A stretch of 48,374 nucleotides of DNA from Thermoproteota archaeon (GTDB lineage: Archaea > Thermoproteota > Thermoprotei > Thermoproteales > Thermocladiaceae), in NCBI GenBank assembly GCA_013153275.1, contig JAADER010000046.1, positions 1 to 48,374 on the forward strand, given 5' to 3'. A program made the translations under genes and the position numbers. Numbering within the stretch: position 1 is the stretch's first letter; the number at the start of each line of letters is the position of its first letter. Shown here in pieces: positions 41,016 through 48,374 of the stretch. The notes beneath the pieces were generated by a model. It was not told where the DNA came from. It saw only the letters and a list, made by a program, of their open reading frames with translations, and did no database searches.

Positions 41016-41413
41016 TCCTCAACTTCGTGGCTCTTCAAGACGTGCACGAGGGCTGATCTCTTGCAGGTGAACTCTCTTCCACATACCGTGCAGTACCACA
41101 CCCACATACCGTTCCTTAGTACCCCTATAACGAGGTGCTCTCGTACATGTCTGAGGAACTTTCCCATATCTTTAAATTTCTCATTACATATATCACATAC
41201 TATGTTCTTCCCACCAACTCTACAGTGCTTGGACAGGTGCAGAGCAAACTTCCTTGCCTCGACCTCTTGTCCACACTTTGGACACTTAACTTTGTCAGGT
41301 GGAGTTGAGAGCTGTCTCAGAGCCTCTACGACCTTCACAGCATCCTCACCCATGTACCCTATTGCTGGACAGACAACTATCTTGGTGAGCTTCTGCACCT
41401 GTACCTGTGACAT
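41012..41413 (-). CDS. Three-zinc-finger protein (C2HC and two C2H2)
   Basis: A 133-residue protein with three zinc fingers in its last 100 residues: CPKCG with HLSKHC (C2HC), CDICNEKFKDMGKFLRHVREH (C2H2) and CTVCGREFTCKRSALVHVLKSH (C2H2). The spacing of the last two matches classical eukaryotic fingers (C-x2-C-x12-H-x3/4-H). The N-terminal 35 residues carry IVVCPAIGYMGEDAVKVVEAL, a short helix-strand unit. Function unknown; nucleic acid binding is likely. It is co-transcribed with carS. Confidence 0.82.
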   Translation of the reverse strand: MSQVQVQKLTKIVVCPAIGYMGEDAVKVVEALRQLSTPPDKVKCPKCGQEVEARKFALHLSKHCRVGGKNIVCDICNEKFKDMGKFLRHVREHLVIGVLRNGMWVWYCTVCGREFTCKRSALVHVLKSHEVEE

Positions 41414-41444
41414 TTCCTTCCCATCACGTAGAACATGTCTAGAC

Positions 41445-41450
41445 TTATAA
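41445..41450. promoter_or_regulatory. Shared TATA box (zinc-finger gene and gene at 41475)
   Basis: TTATAA, self-complementary, lies about 34 bp from the minus-strand start at 41413 and about 27 bp from the plus-strand start at 41475. It is the only TATA-like site in the 61-bp gap. Confidence 0.5.
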
Positions 41451-41474
41451 GCTTTGAATATCCATAACTAGGAC

Positions 41475-42092
41475 ATGATAGTAGGTCTGGCAATGCCGTC
41501 ATGGTCAAGCGGATTCGTAGGAGCATGCTATGGTGACGAGCCTGACATAGAAGACATAGTAGAGTATGTAAGATCATACTGTTACGTTGACACTCTAGAT
41601 CTAGTAAAGGTAGCCAAGTTCAAGAGGACATGCATAATACGTGGTGTAAGGAGAAAAACTGAGAATAGAAAAGTGAAGCTTATACTTATACATGTCGATA
41701 TATATGGCATAGTTAATGAATTATGTACGAAGTATCACATAAATAGATTAGAGATACTGCCAGAGCTCTATAACATGCTTCTCGAGATACCTATGAGGAT
41801 AGGACTGCACGGAGATATCTACGTAGATTCAGAGATAGGTGAACACCTGAGCGAAGATAGAAAGAGGGCGGTAAAGATCTCAGATACCTTAGCCCCAGTC
41901 CAGGTCGCTAGATTCGTAGCATCACTACCAGAGTCCTCTCAGTGCACTAAGGCTGAGTCTAACTTGAGAACGTTCTCTATAGATAGTGAGGAGATCACTG
42001 TAGAGTTTTATGACTTCAAGAAAGAGCTCTATGACAAGGCTATGAGCATAGTGAGAGTTAAATTGTCAGGCAACTCACATGAAGTATCTTGA
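41475..42092 (+). CDS. Uncharacterised protein
   Basis: A 205-residue soluble protein with no motif I recognise. It begins MIVGLAMPSWSSGFVGACYG and has IVEYVRSYCYVDTLDLVKVAKF, a central VKLILIHVDIYGIVNEL strand-helix, and LYNMLLEIPMRIGLHGDIYVD. Three cysteines fall in the first 50 residues. It is convergent with the PAC2 gene and overlaps its 3' end by 18 bp. Confidence 0.6.
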   Translation: MIVGLAMPSWSSGFVGACYGDEPDIEDIVEYVRSYCYVDTLDLVKVAKFKRTCIIRGVRRKTENRKVKLILIHVDIYGIVNELCTKYHINRLEILPELYNMLLEIPMRIGLHGDIYVDSEIGEHLSEDRKRAVKISDTLAPVQVARFVASLPESSQCTKAESNLRTFSIDSEEITVEFYDFKKELYDKAMSIVRVKLSGNSHEVS

Positions 42093-42845
42093 ACCCTCCT
42101 CCTTGGATGCTGCAGATCTAAGTATGGACTCGACACTCCTAGCCTTGTCATAGGCCTCCTCTAGATCTATCCTCAGACCCGTGATGTCGGCGAACTTCTC
42201 GAGAAGCATTGCTGCGCCTCTCCAGTCGACTATGCTGTAGCGTGCAAGTACATTATAGTACTCTAGGTACGGTATGTGAGCCCAGAGTCCTATGGTCCTG
42301 ATGCCCTCATCTCTAAATCTTCTGAGCATTAGCGTGTAGAAGCTGCATGGACCAGAGTACGTTACTGTACCCATATCTGAGCTTCGTGCAATATCTATGC
42401 CCTCCCTATGTGATGACACCACCGATACCTTGACTTGCGGAGAGTCATCAAGCATGCTCCCTAGAGTGACTACAAGCTTGACATCGTGCTTTCTAACTAT
42501 CTCTAGAAAGTCCTCTACAAGAGCGTTCCATAACCGATGTGGCTCATGTCCTCTAGCTAGAAGTATCTTTGCATCCCCTATCTCGGATATCCCTACCTCT
42601 AGGTAAGGAAGGTTCAGCGTACGTACTTCTCCGTCAACTATCTCTACATATGGCCTAGTGACGGAGTAGATGAAGACCTCGTCTGGGTCTACCCTATATA
42701 TCACGTCTATACCATATTTGTAGGATATGTATCCGGCGCCTGCTGATCCTGCCTTGCCGGCGTCCGGCCATCCCTCAAGCCCCATGAGGAGTACGCTGCA
42801 CTTGTCTGATCTATCCTTAACGTTCTTGAGCACTTTAGGAGACAT
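42075..42845 (-). CDS. PAC2 family (proteasome-assembly-chaperone-like) protein
   Basis: A 256-residue protein of the archaeal PAC2 family (COG1938/2047). VLLMGLEGWPDAGKAGSAGAGYI is the opening motif, and RPYVEIVDGEVRTLNLPYLEV, ILLARGHEPHRLWNALVEDFLE and GLWAHIPYLEYYNVLARY follow in the family order. Eukaryotic relatives help assemble proteasomes; the archaeal role is not settled. TATA-like ATATTTATACG lies about 35 bp upstream. Confidence 0.85.
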   Translation of the reverse strand: MSPKVLKNVKDRSDKCSVLLMGLEGWPDAGKAGSAGAGYISYKYGIDVIYRVDPDEVFIYSVTRPYVEIVDGEVRTLNLPYLEVGISEIGDAKILLARGHEPHRLWNALVEDFLEIVRKHDVKLVVTLGSMLDDSPQVKVSVVSSHREGIDIARSSDMGTVTYSGPCSFYTLMLRRFRDEGIRTIGLWAHIPYLEYYNVLARYSIVDWRGAAMLLEKFADITGLRIDLEEAYDKARSVESILRSAASKEEGSRYFM

Positions 42846-43068
42846 GGACTACCTAGACATACTACTCTAAGCTAGGCGTATAAATATTAATATTAGTCAG
42901 ATAACAACTATTATACACATAAAACATCGTTAAACATCATATTTTTAAAGATAAGAAAAGAGAAATAAACCACACATAAGCACGATAGATCACATATATG
43001 AACCGGAGGATAGCTACCTCTACGTCACCCAACAGTTAAATAAGATCCTAAGATAGAGATAGCAGAGA
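42846..43068. other. AT-rich divergent promoter region, no gene seen
   Basis: 223 bp between divergent starts. A TATA-like site near 42875-42885 suits the PAC2 gene, and TTAAATAAG at about 43036-43044 suits the ATPase gene. I found no ORF with a plausible product, no guide RNA boxes and no notable repeat between them. Confidence 0.5.
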
Positions 43069-44766
43069 ATGATAACCAGAGTAAGTGTCAAAAATTATGC
43101 GTGCATAGAAGAATGCGACATCCAGATAAAACCATTAACAGTATTCATAGGCGACAATGCAAGCGGCAAAACACTGCTAATAAACGCACTCCTGAATCTC
43201 CTAGATATATTAACAGGAGAGAACGTCTCAAGAATACCTCTCTATCATGTGCTGAGAAAGGATGTTCCAACCATTATAGGTGTAACGTTCAGATACAAGA
43301 TAAGCACAATAGACGTAATAACACAGCTCATGGCTATAATGACTATACTTGCATCAAAAGGTCTACTCAACATACCTGACACAGAGACCTTGATCAACAT
43401 GCTCTCAGAGATAACGGGACTAGAGGACTCAGATAGTCTCAGAAGGTTTGCAGAGATTTTTAGAGAGAAGGTAGAGGCACTTATACGGGAATACACTACA
43501 GCTCGGTCTGCTGCCTTCCTTATGACTATGATGGAGATAATTAATGAACTGAGAGAACAACCTAACCGCGATCTTCATGATAGGTTATTTGAGGTCTTTC
43601 AGAAGATTAGAAAATATGTAACGTCATCTCTAGAAGAGGTGAACAGGGATCTTCTAGCGGACTCTTTCTACACTACGCTGATTGTGGCATCGATACTATC
43701 AGTACTAAACGTCAGTGCCAGATATATGACATATGTAATGCGGTCACTCCTACGTATTCCAGATGAGATAGCAGTATCATTGAGAGAAAGAGTTAACGTT
43801 AGTATAAGAGTACGCAAAGATGATGAAGATGATATCAAGGTAGAGGAATTCTCAGTAAAATTGAACAAGCTTCGCCTCTCCATAACGTTAAAACCTCCGA
43901 ACATGGAGATCATAATAGGTGATGATAAGTATACCCTAACGCTAGAGGAGGATAGTTATAGTAGTATTGAGAACATTGTTAAGACTATTAGAGACATAAC
44001 GCCGATAATTGAGTCACTCATAATGAACTTAAAAGCGATATACGTGCCTCAGTTTAGATCTGAACCTCGGCTATTTATACCATACCATGAGGAGCGGTGT
44101 CACGCGGAGCTTGTCCCAGTGTCAGACCTCTCGATAGCTCGTGATCTTCAGGAGCTAGACTATGTTGAGAATCTTGCACGTGAGATGAGACTTAGGAGGT
44201 GTGCTAGGATTCTAAAGCGTTATTTTGGTGTAGATGATGTGAGGATAGTCAGGAAGCCAGGTACGGGAACTTTCATTCTCGTGAGGAGAGGGAAGACCGA
44301 GAGTCCGCTCATGCTTTCAGGATCGGATCTGTATTTCATACTGCCTATCGTTCTGAAATGTGCAGAGGCATGTCTACATGCTAACTCTCTAGTGGTTGTA
44401 GAACATCCGGAGGCGTCGTTAAGCTGTAGTCGCCAGCCACGTATAGTTGATTTTCTATCTGATCTCGCCTTTGCGGATCTCAGAAACCGTGCGGTCATTA
44501 TAGAGACGAGTAGCCCATTGATATTCTTCAGAATCTTGAAGAGGATGCTTGTAGACGATGTTGCATACGAGAATACTGCAATCTATCTATTTGAGATCAA
44601 TACCGATTATAATAGAGCTAGGATTCTCAAAATAGATACTGGATACAAGACTATTAAGAAGGTTCTCACAAGCCTTCTTGGTGAATCTATGGAAGATTAT
44701 ATGCTTATCCTAGATATTGCCAAGATCGGCATCAACGAACCGCAGAGATCAGAAAAGAATGATTAG
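43069..44766 (+). CDS. SMC-like AAA ATPase (AAA_15/21 type) with altered Walker B
   Basis: A 565-residue ABC/SMC-type ATPase. It starts MITRVSVKNYACIEECDIQI and has Walker A in FIGDNASGKTLLINAL. A long helical region with coiled-coil-like segments fills residues 70-340. The signature-like PLMLSGSDLYFILPIVL precedes Walker B, which reads LVVVEHPEASLS where relatives have EEPE.HLHP, so the catalytic second acidic residue is His. The switch region is IIETSSP rather than TTHS. The protein may bind ATP but turn it over poorly. No partner gene is adjacent, unlike OLD or retron systems. Confidence 0.8.
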   Translation: MITRVSVKNYACIEECDIQIKPLTVFIGDNASGKTLLINALLNLLDILTGENVSRIPLYHVLRKDVPTIIGVTFRYKISTIDVITQLMAIMTILASKGLLNIPDTETLINMLSEITGLEDSDSLRRFAEIFREKVEALIREYTTARSAAFLMTMMEIINELREQPNRDLHDRLFEVFQKIRKYVTSSLEEVNRDLLADSFYTTLIVASILSVLNVSARYMTYVMRSLLRIPDEIAVSLRERVNVSIRVRKDDEDDIKVEEFSVKLNKLRLSITLKPPNMEIIIGDDKYTLTLEEDSYSSIENIVKTIRDITPIIESLIMNLKAIYVPQFRSEPRLFIPYHEERCHAELVPVSDLSIARDLQELDYVENLAREMRLRRCARILKRYFGVDDVRIVRKPGTGTFILVRRGKTESPLMLSGSDLYFILPIVLKCAEACLHANSLVVVEHPEASLSCSRQPRIVDFLSDLAFADLRNRAVIIETSSPLIFFRILKRMLVDDVAYENTAIYLFEINTDYNRARILKIDTGYKTIKKVLTSLLGESMEDYMLILDIAKIGINEPQRSEKND

Positions 44767-44779
44767 TAAACACGTCAAG

Positions 44780-44830
44780 TCAGTCCATGCAAGTCTCGCT
44801 CATCTATTCGCATGGTTGATCCTTCATCAT
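44780..44830 (-). ncRNA. C/D box guide RNA (sRNA 11), guide matches the 16S rRNA 5' end
   Basis: Minus strand: C ATGATGA (44824-44830), 12-nt guide, D'-like GCGA (44808-44811), 4-nt spacer, C'-like ATGAGCG (44797-44803), 13-nt guide, D CTGA (44780-44783). The first guide (AGGATCAACCAT) is complementary over ten bases to GGTTGATCCT, the conserved archaeal 16S rRNA 5' sequence. The C box directly follows the TAG stop of the gene at 44831. Confidence 0.62.
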
Positions 44831-45670
44831 CTATTCGAAGTAGCTCCTGTTTATGAACCTCTCCTGTATCAGTCTCTTTAATCTTTCTACATCTTTTCTT
44901 GCAGACTCTATAGCGAGCTCTCTCTTTCTTCTCTCATTTGACTCCAGTACGAACTTGAGTAATGGGCTCTCATACACGTTTAGTAGGAGCTCAGTATTTG
45001 GAATTAGGCAGTGTCCACCGATAACGTCGGGGTACATTACAGGTCTATCGTGAAGGACCTGATGTACCTCGCCTATGAACTCTCCTACTTCTACGAGGTC
45101 TCCGCCAAATAACATACATGTCCTATGTATCTCATGCCATGTCGATATCAGGACGGCTCTCATCACGGTCTCCCACAGCTTTGCAAGCTCCGTCGACTCT
45201 GGAAGCGAGGCAACCTTCACATTGAAGCCAATGTCTCTGAGATGTCTGGTAGCCTCCTCGCGACAGATCTCGCAGGGAGCGCCTATCCACTTGGGCCAGA
45301 ACTTGAGGTGCTCCTTCATTTTTCTATGTACTCCTCTCACAGGACTGTGAACGATATGTGTACCATAGCTGACAAATCTGTCATGTACTGCACGGGTGGT
45401 TCCGGGAGCGACTGTGGAGTGTATTATCACTAGTCTGGGACTGAACTTCTCTATGTAGCTTCTTATCATTGTTATGAAGCTGGAGAAGTCTCTATATGGA
45501 ACACATATATGAACATAGTCGACAGGTCTTGGAATGTTCTCTATCCTGTCAACAGTTCTCGAGCTGTCAACATCGTATCCATACACTTCAAATTTATCAC
45601 ATTCTCGTATGATCTCGTAGAGTGGTCTACCAACCTCGCCAAGACCTACAACGAGGACCCTCATACTCAA
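44831..45670 (-). CDS. UDP-sugar/GDP-mannose dehydrogenase-family protein
   Basis: A 279-residue NAD-dependent nucleotide-sugar dehydrogenase homologue, shorter than the usual 430 residues and lacking the third (UDP-binding) domain. The Rossmann start is RVLVVGLGEVGRPLYEII, then YVHICVPYRD, IIHSTVAPGTTRA and the central-domain segment STELAKLWETVMRAV. DVIGGHCLIPN holds the cysteine of the usual GG.C.P motif. It shares an operon with the DUF354 and Mth938 genes; surface polysaccharide synthesis is a plausible role. Confidence 0.8.
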   Translation of the reverse strand: MSMRVLVVGLGEVGRPLYEIIRECDKFEVYGYDVDSSRTVDRIENIPRPVDYVHICVPYRDFSSFITMIRSYIEKFSPRLVIIHSTVAPGTTRAVHDRFVSYGTHIVHSPVRGVHRKMKEHLKFWPKWIGAPCEICREEATRHLRDIGFNVKVASLPESTELAKLWETVMRAVLISTWHEIHRTCMLFGGDLVEVGEFIGEVHQVLHDRPVMYPDVIGGHCLIPNTELLLNVYESPLLKFVLESNERRKRELAIESARKDVERLKRLIQERFINRSYFE

Positions 45671-46707
45671 CCTCTAGATAGCTCCTGAGCCTTATTAAGT
45701 ATGAGGTCTGTAGGATCCTCTAGCTCCTCCACTCTCGGTCTGGCTCGCGGAAGCTCGAGAAGATCATCTATCATTGAGCATAGTTCAACTATACTAGAGA
45801 CCTTGATTAACGGGGCATCAATACTTTTTAACAGATCCTCAATATACGTCCTTGAGGGAAAATATGAGACAGACGGTACACCCATGAGAGCAGCCTCGGT
45901 TGCCATGCTTAGTCCACCAGTTATGACGAGTCTCGCATAGCTGTACAGGTCAAGCATGTTTAGCGGAATGCCTCTCGGTATCACTATGTTCTCATTATCG
46001 TAGAGTTTCCTCTTGATATGTTCCTCCTGGAACCTGTATCTGGGTAGAAACACTACTTTGAGACCTTTCTTAACTATTCTATCTATTATAGTACATAGAA
46101 TATCAAGCTTATCACCATACTCATAGTAGTGTGCTCTAGACTCCTCTGGTCTAACTATCACATAATGCTCCGGCTCAAGCCCAAGCCTGTCTAATACCTC
46201 TCTACATGGAGTATGTCTTCTCACCCACATGATCTCGAACACGCCGTGAAACCTCACAACTTTCCACTCCTCACCTCTCACAACATACTTCAAGATTTCT
46301 TCCATAGGTATAACGTCCGGAACAACTATCAGACTAGAGAGAGGAAGGCAGAGTCTATGAACCTTGTCTGCATGGACCGTATCTGTCAACGTTATTATCG
46401 GTCTCCCCAGACCAAACGCGACTCTATGCATGTCCGGACTTGGGAAACCTACAGCAACATCAAACTCAGGAAGTAGATTGGTAAGGTAGCGTATTCTCTC
46501 GGCATATTTGAGAAGCTTCTCCTTAAGGGACTCACCATACTCCGAAACCTTGATGAAAGGTACAGAGTAGGGTCTCAACGTCTCCTCTATATATGAGTAC
46601 TCTCTTCCCGTGATAAGCACGCCAATACCTCTCTTACATCCTTCCAGAAAGAGGATCGCTCCTATACGAGCCTGCTTTGGAGTAAGCGCGTCAAACCAGA
46701 TCAGCAT
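45667..46707 (-). CDS. DUF354 family protein (GT-B glycosyltransferase/epimerase-like)
   Basis: A 346-residue DUF354 protein with the GT-B-like fold of UDP-GlcNAc 2-epimerase relatives. MLIWFDALTPKQARIGAIL is the standard opening, VAVGFPSPDMHRVAFGLGRPIITLTDTVHA and YVIVRPEESRAHYYEYG follow, and LVITGGLSMATEAALMGVPS is the donor-binding motif. It overlaps the dehydrogenase gene by 4 bp (ATGA) and the Mth938-like gene by 7 bp. A role in sugar-nucleotide or surface polysaccharide synthesis is likely. Confidence 0.85.
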   Translation of the reverse strand: MLIWFDALTPKQARIGAILFLEGCKRGIGVLITGREYSYIEETLRPYSVPFIKVSEYGESLKEKLLKYAERIRYLTNLLPEFDVAVGFPSPDMHRVAFGLGRPIITLTDTVHADKVHRLCLPLSSLIVVPDVIPMEEILKYVVRGEEWKVVRFHGVFEIMWVRRHTPCREVLDRLGLEPEHYVIVRPEESRAHYYEYGDKLDILCTIIDRIVKKGLKVVFLPRYRFQEEHIKRKLYDNENIVIPRGIPLNMLDLYSYARLVITGGLSMATEAALMGVPSVSYFPSRTYIEDLLKSIDAPLIKVSSIVELCSMIDDLLELPRARPRVEELEDPTDLILNKAQELSRG

Positions 46708-47057
46708 GTCAGATGGAATGCTCCTACTACTCTTCTGCCCTCTCTAGCAAGCTTATTGTATGTATCTACTGCGTCACGGGTCGGCTGTGCGATGTACTCT
46801 ATGCCTCTTCTCTTCAACTCCTCAATAACCTCAGGCTCGATCACTACAAGCCCATAATAACCTGTTCCAAAGACTATGATGTCGAACTGCTCGTCAAAGA
46901 CACCATACTTATATAGATCATCGAGACATACCCTATGACCCTCTCTGCGCCACCAGTTCTCTATAACTCGAGTAGGAGTGATAATTATGTCACGAGTATA
47001 CTCCCTACCATCAACGACGATCCTACCAAACTCGTAATATCTTACAAGCAACGGCAT
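46701..47057 (-). CDS. Mth938-like (DUF498/NDUFAF3 family) protein
   Basis: A 118-residue protein of the Mth938 family. YYEFGRIVVDGREYTRDIII, RREGHRVCLDDL, FDIIVFGTGYYG and IEYIAQPTRDAVDTYNKLAREGRRVVGAFHLTC are all in family order. The ATG at 47057 is chosen because TTTAAA at 47084-47090 lies about 30 bp upstream; an upstream TTG is less likely. Biochemical function is unknown; eukaryotic relatives assist complex I assembly. First gene of the operon. Confidence 0.87.
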   Translation of the reverse strand: MPLLVRYYEFGRIVVDGREYTRDIIITPTRVIENWWRREGHRVCLDDLYKYGVFDEQFDIIVFGTGYYGLVVIEPEVIEELKRRGIEYIAQPTRDAVDTYNKLAREGRRVVGAFHLTC

Positions 47058-47084
47058 AATCGAGATATGTATCCTCTGCAAGCT

Positions 47085-47849
47085 TTAAATATGTCCTCCC
47101 CTAAGTCTAGCTACCGCTTGTCTACAGGAGGCATAGAGACAGATGTTGGTCAACAATGATGATAATATGCTCGCAAATATGTTATATCCAACAAAAAGGG
47201 TAACTATTATCGATACTATCATCAGTATACCCACAGCCATAAACGAGTACTCATTAACATCGTTACAGATTCTAAATAGGCCACATATGAAGCCTCCATA
47301 AAGCATCATCATACCAATCAAGCTAACAATCATGAAAGACGCAATTATCTCCACAGCTAAAAGGAAACCAACAGCTTTAACAACTTTCGGAGCAAAGAGA
47401 TATACAGAGAGGAGAGCAATGCTAATAAAGGAGAAGACTATAAAAATAATGGCACCATACTGCACAAGAGAGGACACAACTCCATACTTCGAACGATCAT
47501 ACCTACTGAAACACGTAAATGCTCCAAGAAGAAAACAGACAACATTAACTATATATAGGACCAGCAGCGCTGCCAACATCAAGAATATCATAAGAAGAGA
47601 CTGTACAAAGCCCATACCTGCGCTAACAAGTCCAATAAGAGAATAATAAGAGTACATTAGGTGACTCAGCAGTTGCATCATATTGATCAGCGTGAAACTA
47701 TAGACGAATGAGAATATGATAGGTAGAAAAAGCAAAACTATGTCTATAACGATGCAGATAAGTGCATAGTTTTCAAGATTAGATAACCCCTTAACAAGAT
47801 AATCGAGATAAAACACCCTTGAGATAATGCTAACGTTTTTATAAAACAT
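47085..47849 (-). CDS. Multi-pass membrane protein of unknown function
   Basis: A 254-residue protein with about seven strongly hydrophobic segments (for example ICIVIDIVLLFLPIIFSFVY, FLMLAALLVLYIVNVVCFLL and AVGILMIVSIIVTLFVGYNI). Methionine, cysteine and aromatic residues are enriched, and no polar motif suggests transport or catalysis. Its TATA box at 47838-47846 lies inside the first codons, so the start may be later than the first ATG; an internal ATG would keep most helices. Confidence 0.6.
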   Translation of the reverse strand: MFYKNVSIISRVFYLDYLVKGLSNLENYALICIVIDIVLLFLPIIFSFVYSFTLINMMQLLSHLMYSYYSLIGLVSAGMGFVQSLLMIFLMLAALLVLYIVNVVCFLLGAFTCFSRYDRSKYGVVSSLVQYGAIIFIVFSFISIALLSVYLFAPKVVKAVGFLLAVEIIASFMIVSLIGMMMLYGGFICGLFRICNDVNEYSFMAVGILMIVSIIVTLFVGYNIFASILSSLLTNICLYASCRQAVARLRGGHI

Positions 47850-47868
47850 ACCTGGAGTGACCTTACAA

Positions 47869-47920
47869 GTGATGTGACTTCAGCGGAACTGAAAGAATGA
47901 TGACGGGTTGGAGTTCCTGA
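47869..47920 (+). ncRNA. C/D box guide RNA (sRNA 12)
   Basis: C GTGATGT (47869-47875), 13-nt guide, D' CTGA (47889-47892), 5-nt spacer, C' ATGATGA (47897-47903), 13-nt guide, D CTGA (47917-47920). The TATA box TTTATAAAA at 47838-47846 is 26 bp upstream. The second guide starts CGGGTT, and AACCCG follows at 47933-47938, so a longer precursor could fold on itself. Confidence 0.85.
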
Positions 47921-47998
47921 GCGTCAGCATCTAACCCGGTGCTGTAACCGCACCTCGACAATATAGCTTATAATTCAGCTCACATACATGCTAGCACT

Positions 47999-48374
47999 GT
48001 GAACAATATCGAGATACTGATAATGATAACTGCAGTGCTTCAGGGGGTCTTCGAGTGGATACCTATAAGTAGTAGTGGCATAGTTACGGCGTTATGTACT
48101 GTGCTTGGTGTTAGATTTCTGGAGAGCTTTAACTGGTCTCTCGCGCTTCATCTTGGGTCTGGAATAGCAGCTGTGTTACTTTTCTGGAGGGACTTTATGA
48201 GAATGTTGAGAGAGGGTCGTGCTGGCTCTTTGGAGGGTGATGTTCCTTCGTTGAGGATGTACGTTCTTTTGATTGCTATTTCTCTTATTGTAGGGGGATG
48301 TATATATCTGTACTTTACTAAGATGTTTCATCAGGAGATCCCTGGCAGAATTGCTCTCGGAGTCATAGGCGTCT
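47999..48374 (+). CDS. uppP: Undecaprenyl-diphosphatase (UppP/BacA) family protein, 5' part
   Basis: The first 125 codons of a membrane phosphatase that recycles polyprenyl carriers for glycan export; the gene runs off the window. AVLQGVFEWIPISSSG is the family's first catalytic motif (Q/E..E and PISSSG), but the residue after it is Ile instead of His. Later LHLGSGIAAVLLFWRDFMRML matches the second helix region. GTG at 47999 is chosen because a TATA box (CTTATAAT) lies about 26 bp upstream and it gives the usual N-terminus; an ATG at 48023 is the alternative. Confidence 0.85.
   Translation, partial: MNNIEILIMITAVLQGVFEWIPISSSGIVTALCTVLGVRFLESFNWSLALHLGSGIAAVLLFWRDFMRMLREGRAGSLEGDVPSLRMYVLLIAISLIVGGCIYLYFTKMFHQEIPGRIALGVIGV

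Noticed and set aside
1-48374. CRISPR array, IS element or rRNA
   Set aside because: No regularly spaced repeats, no transposase-like protein and no rRNA sequence were found.

Overview
This window comes from a thermophilic crenarchaeon (Thermoproteota). The evidence is a Cren7 chromatin protein, an archaeal replication factor C large subunit, CDP-archaeol synthase, Trm5 and TYW3, an XPF nuclease without a helicase, a PaREP1 protein, encoded CCA ends on both tRNA genes, and many genes whose start codon lies about 25 bp from a TATA box (leaderless transcription). I cannot fix the genus. Genes are dense, mostly monocistronic or in pairs, and both strands are used evenly.

Layout. 1-4.8 kb: the tail of a radical-SAM-like protein, a Ser/Thr kinase, a secreted membrane-anchored protein and a SPOUT methyltransferase pair. 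4.8-10.3 kb: a redox operon with a CooF-type ferredoxin, a CO-dehydrogenase-like protein, a fused NuoC-NuoD-type [NiFe] hydrogenase large subunit, a ferredoxin, a NuoB-type small subunit and a SagB-type nitroreductase. The CODH homologue keeps the B- and D-cluster cysteines but lacks several canonical C-cluster and catalytic residues, and no membrane subunits accompany the hydrogenase. 10.4-12.6 kb: an AT-rich strip of broken genes (a TOPRIM-like remnant, a frameshifted AAA ATPase, a frameshifted DUF2283 and a truncated DUF4258) that looks like a decayed defence or toxin-antitoxin island. 12.5-25 kb: KptA, a RFAP-synthase homologue, two more kinases (one with membrane helices, one fused to a beta-propeller), a phosphoesterase/PAPS-reductase-like pair, TYW3, TrpRS and Cren7. 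25-38 kb: tRNA-Leu(CAG), RfcL, PaREP1, tRNA-Arg(CCG), TrkAH, XPF-Trm5, endonuclease III and DUF2070. 38-48 kb: IlvD, ATPase subunit F, CarS with a three-zinc-finger protein, PAC2, an AAA ATPase, a sugar-nucleotide dehydrogenase/DUF354/Mth938 operon, and the start of UppP.

The main result from the spaces between genes is a set of twelve candidate C/D box guide RNAs, found by eye from the C - guide - D' - short spacer - C' - guide - D layout with 9-14 nt guides and 3-5 nt spacers. They fill most of the otherwise empty gaps, often begin right at a stop codon, and include one tail-to-tail pair whose D boxes touch. Two of them share the same unusual D'-C' segment and have guides complementary to recognisable 16S rRNA sequence. 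One 12-bp palindromic TATA box appears to drive both a guide RNA and the divergent PaREP1 gene.
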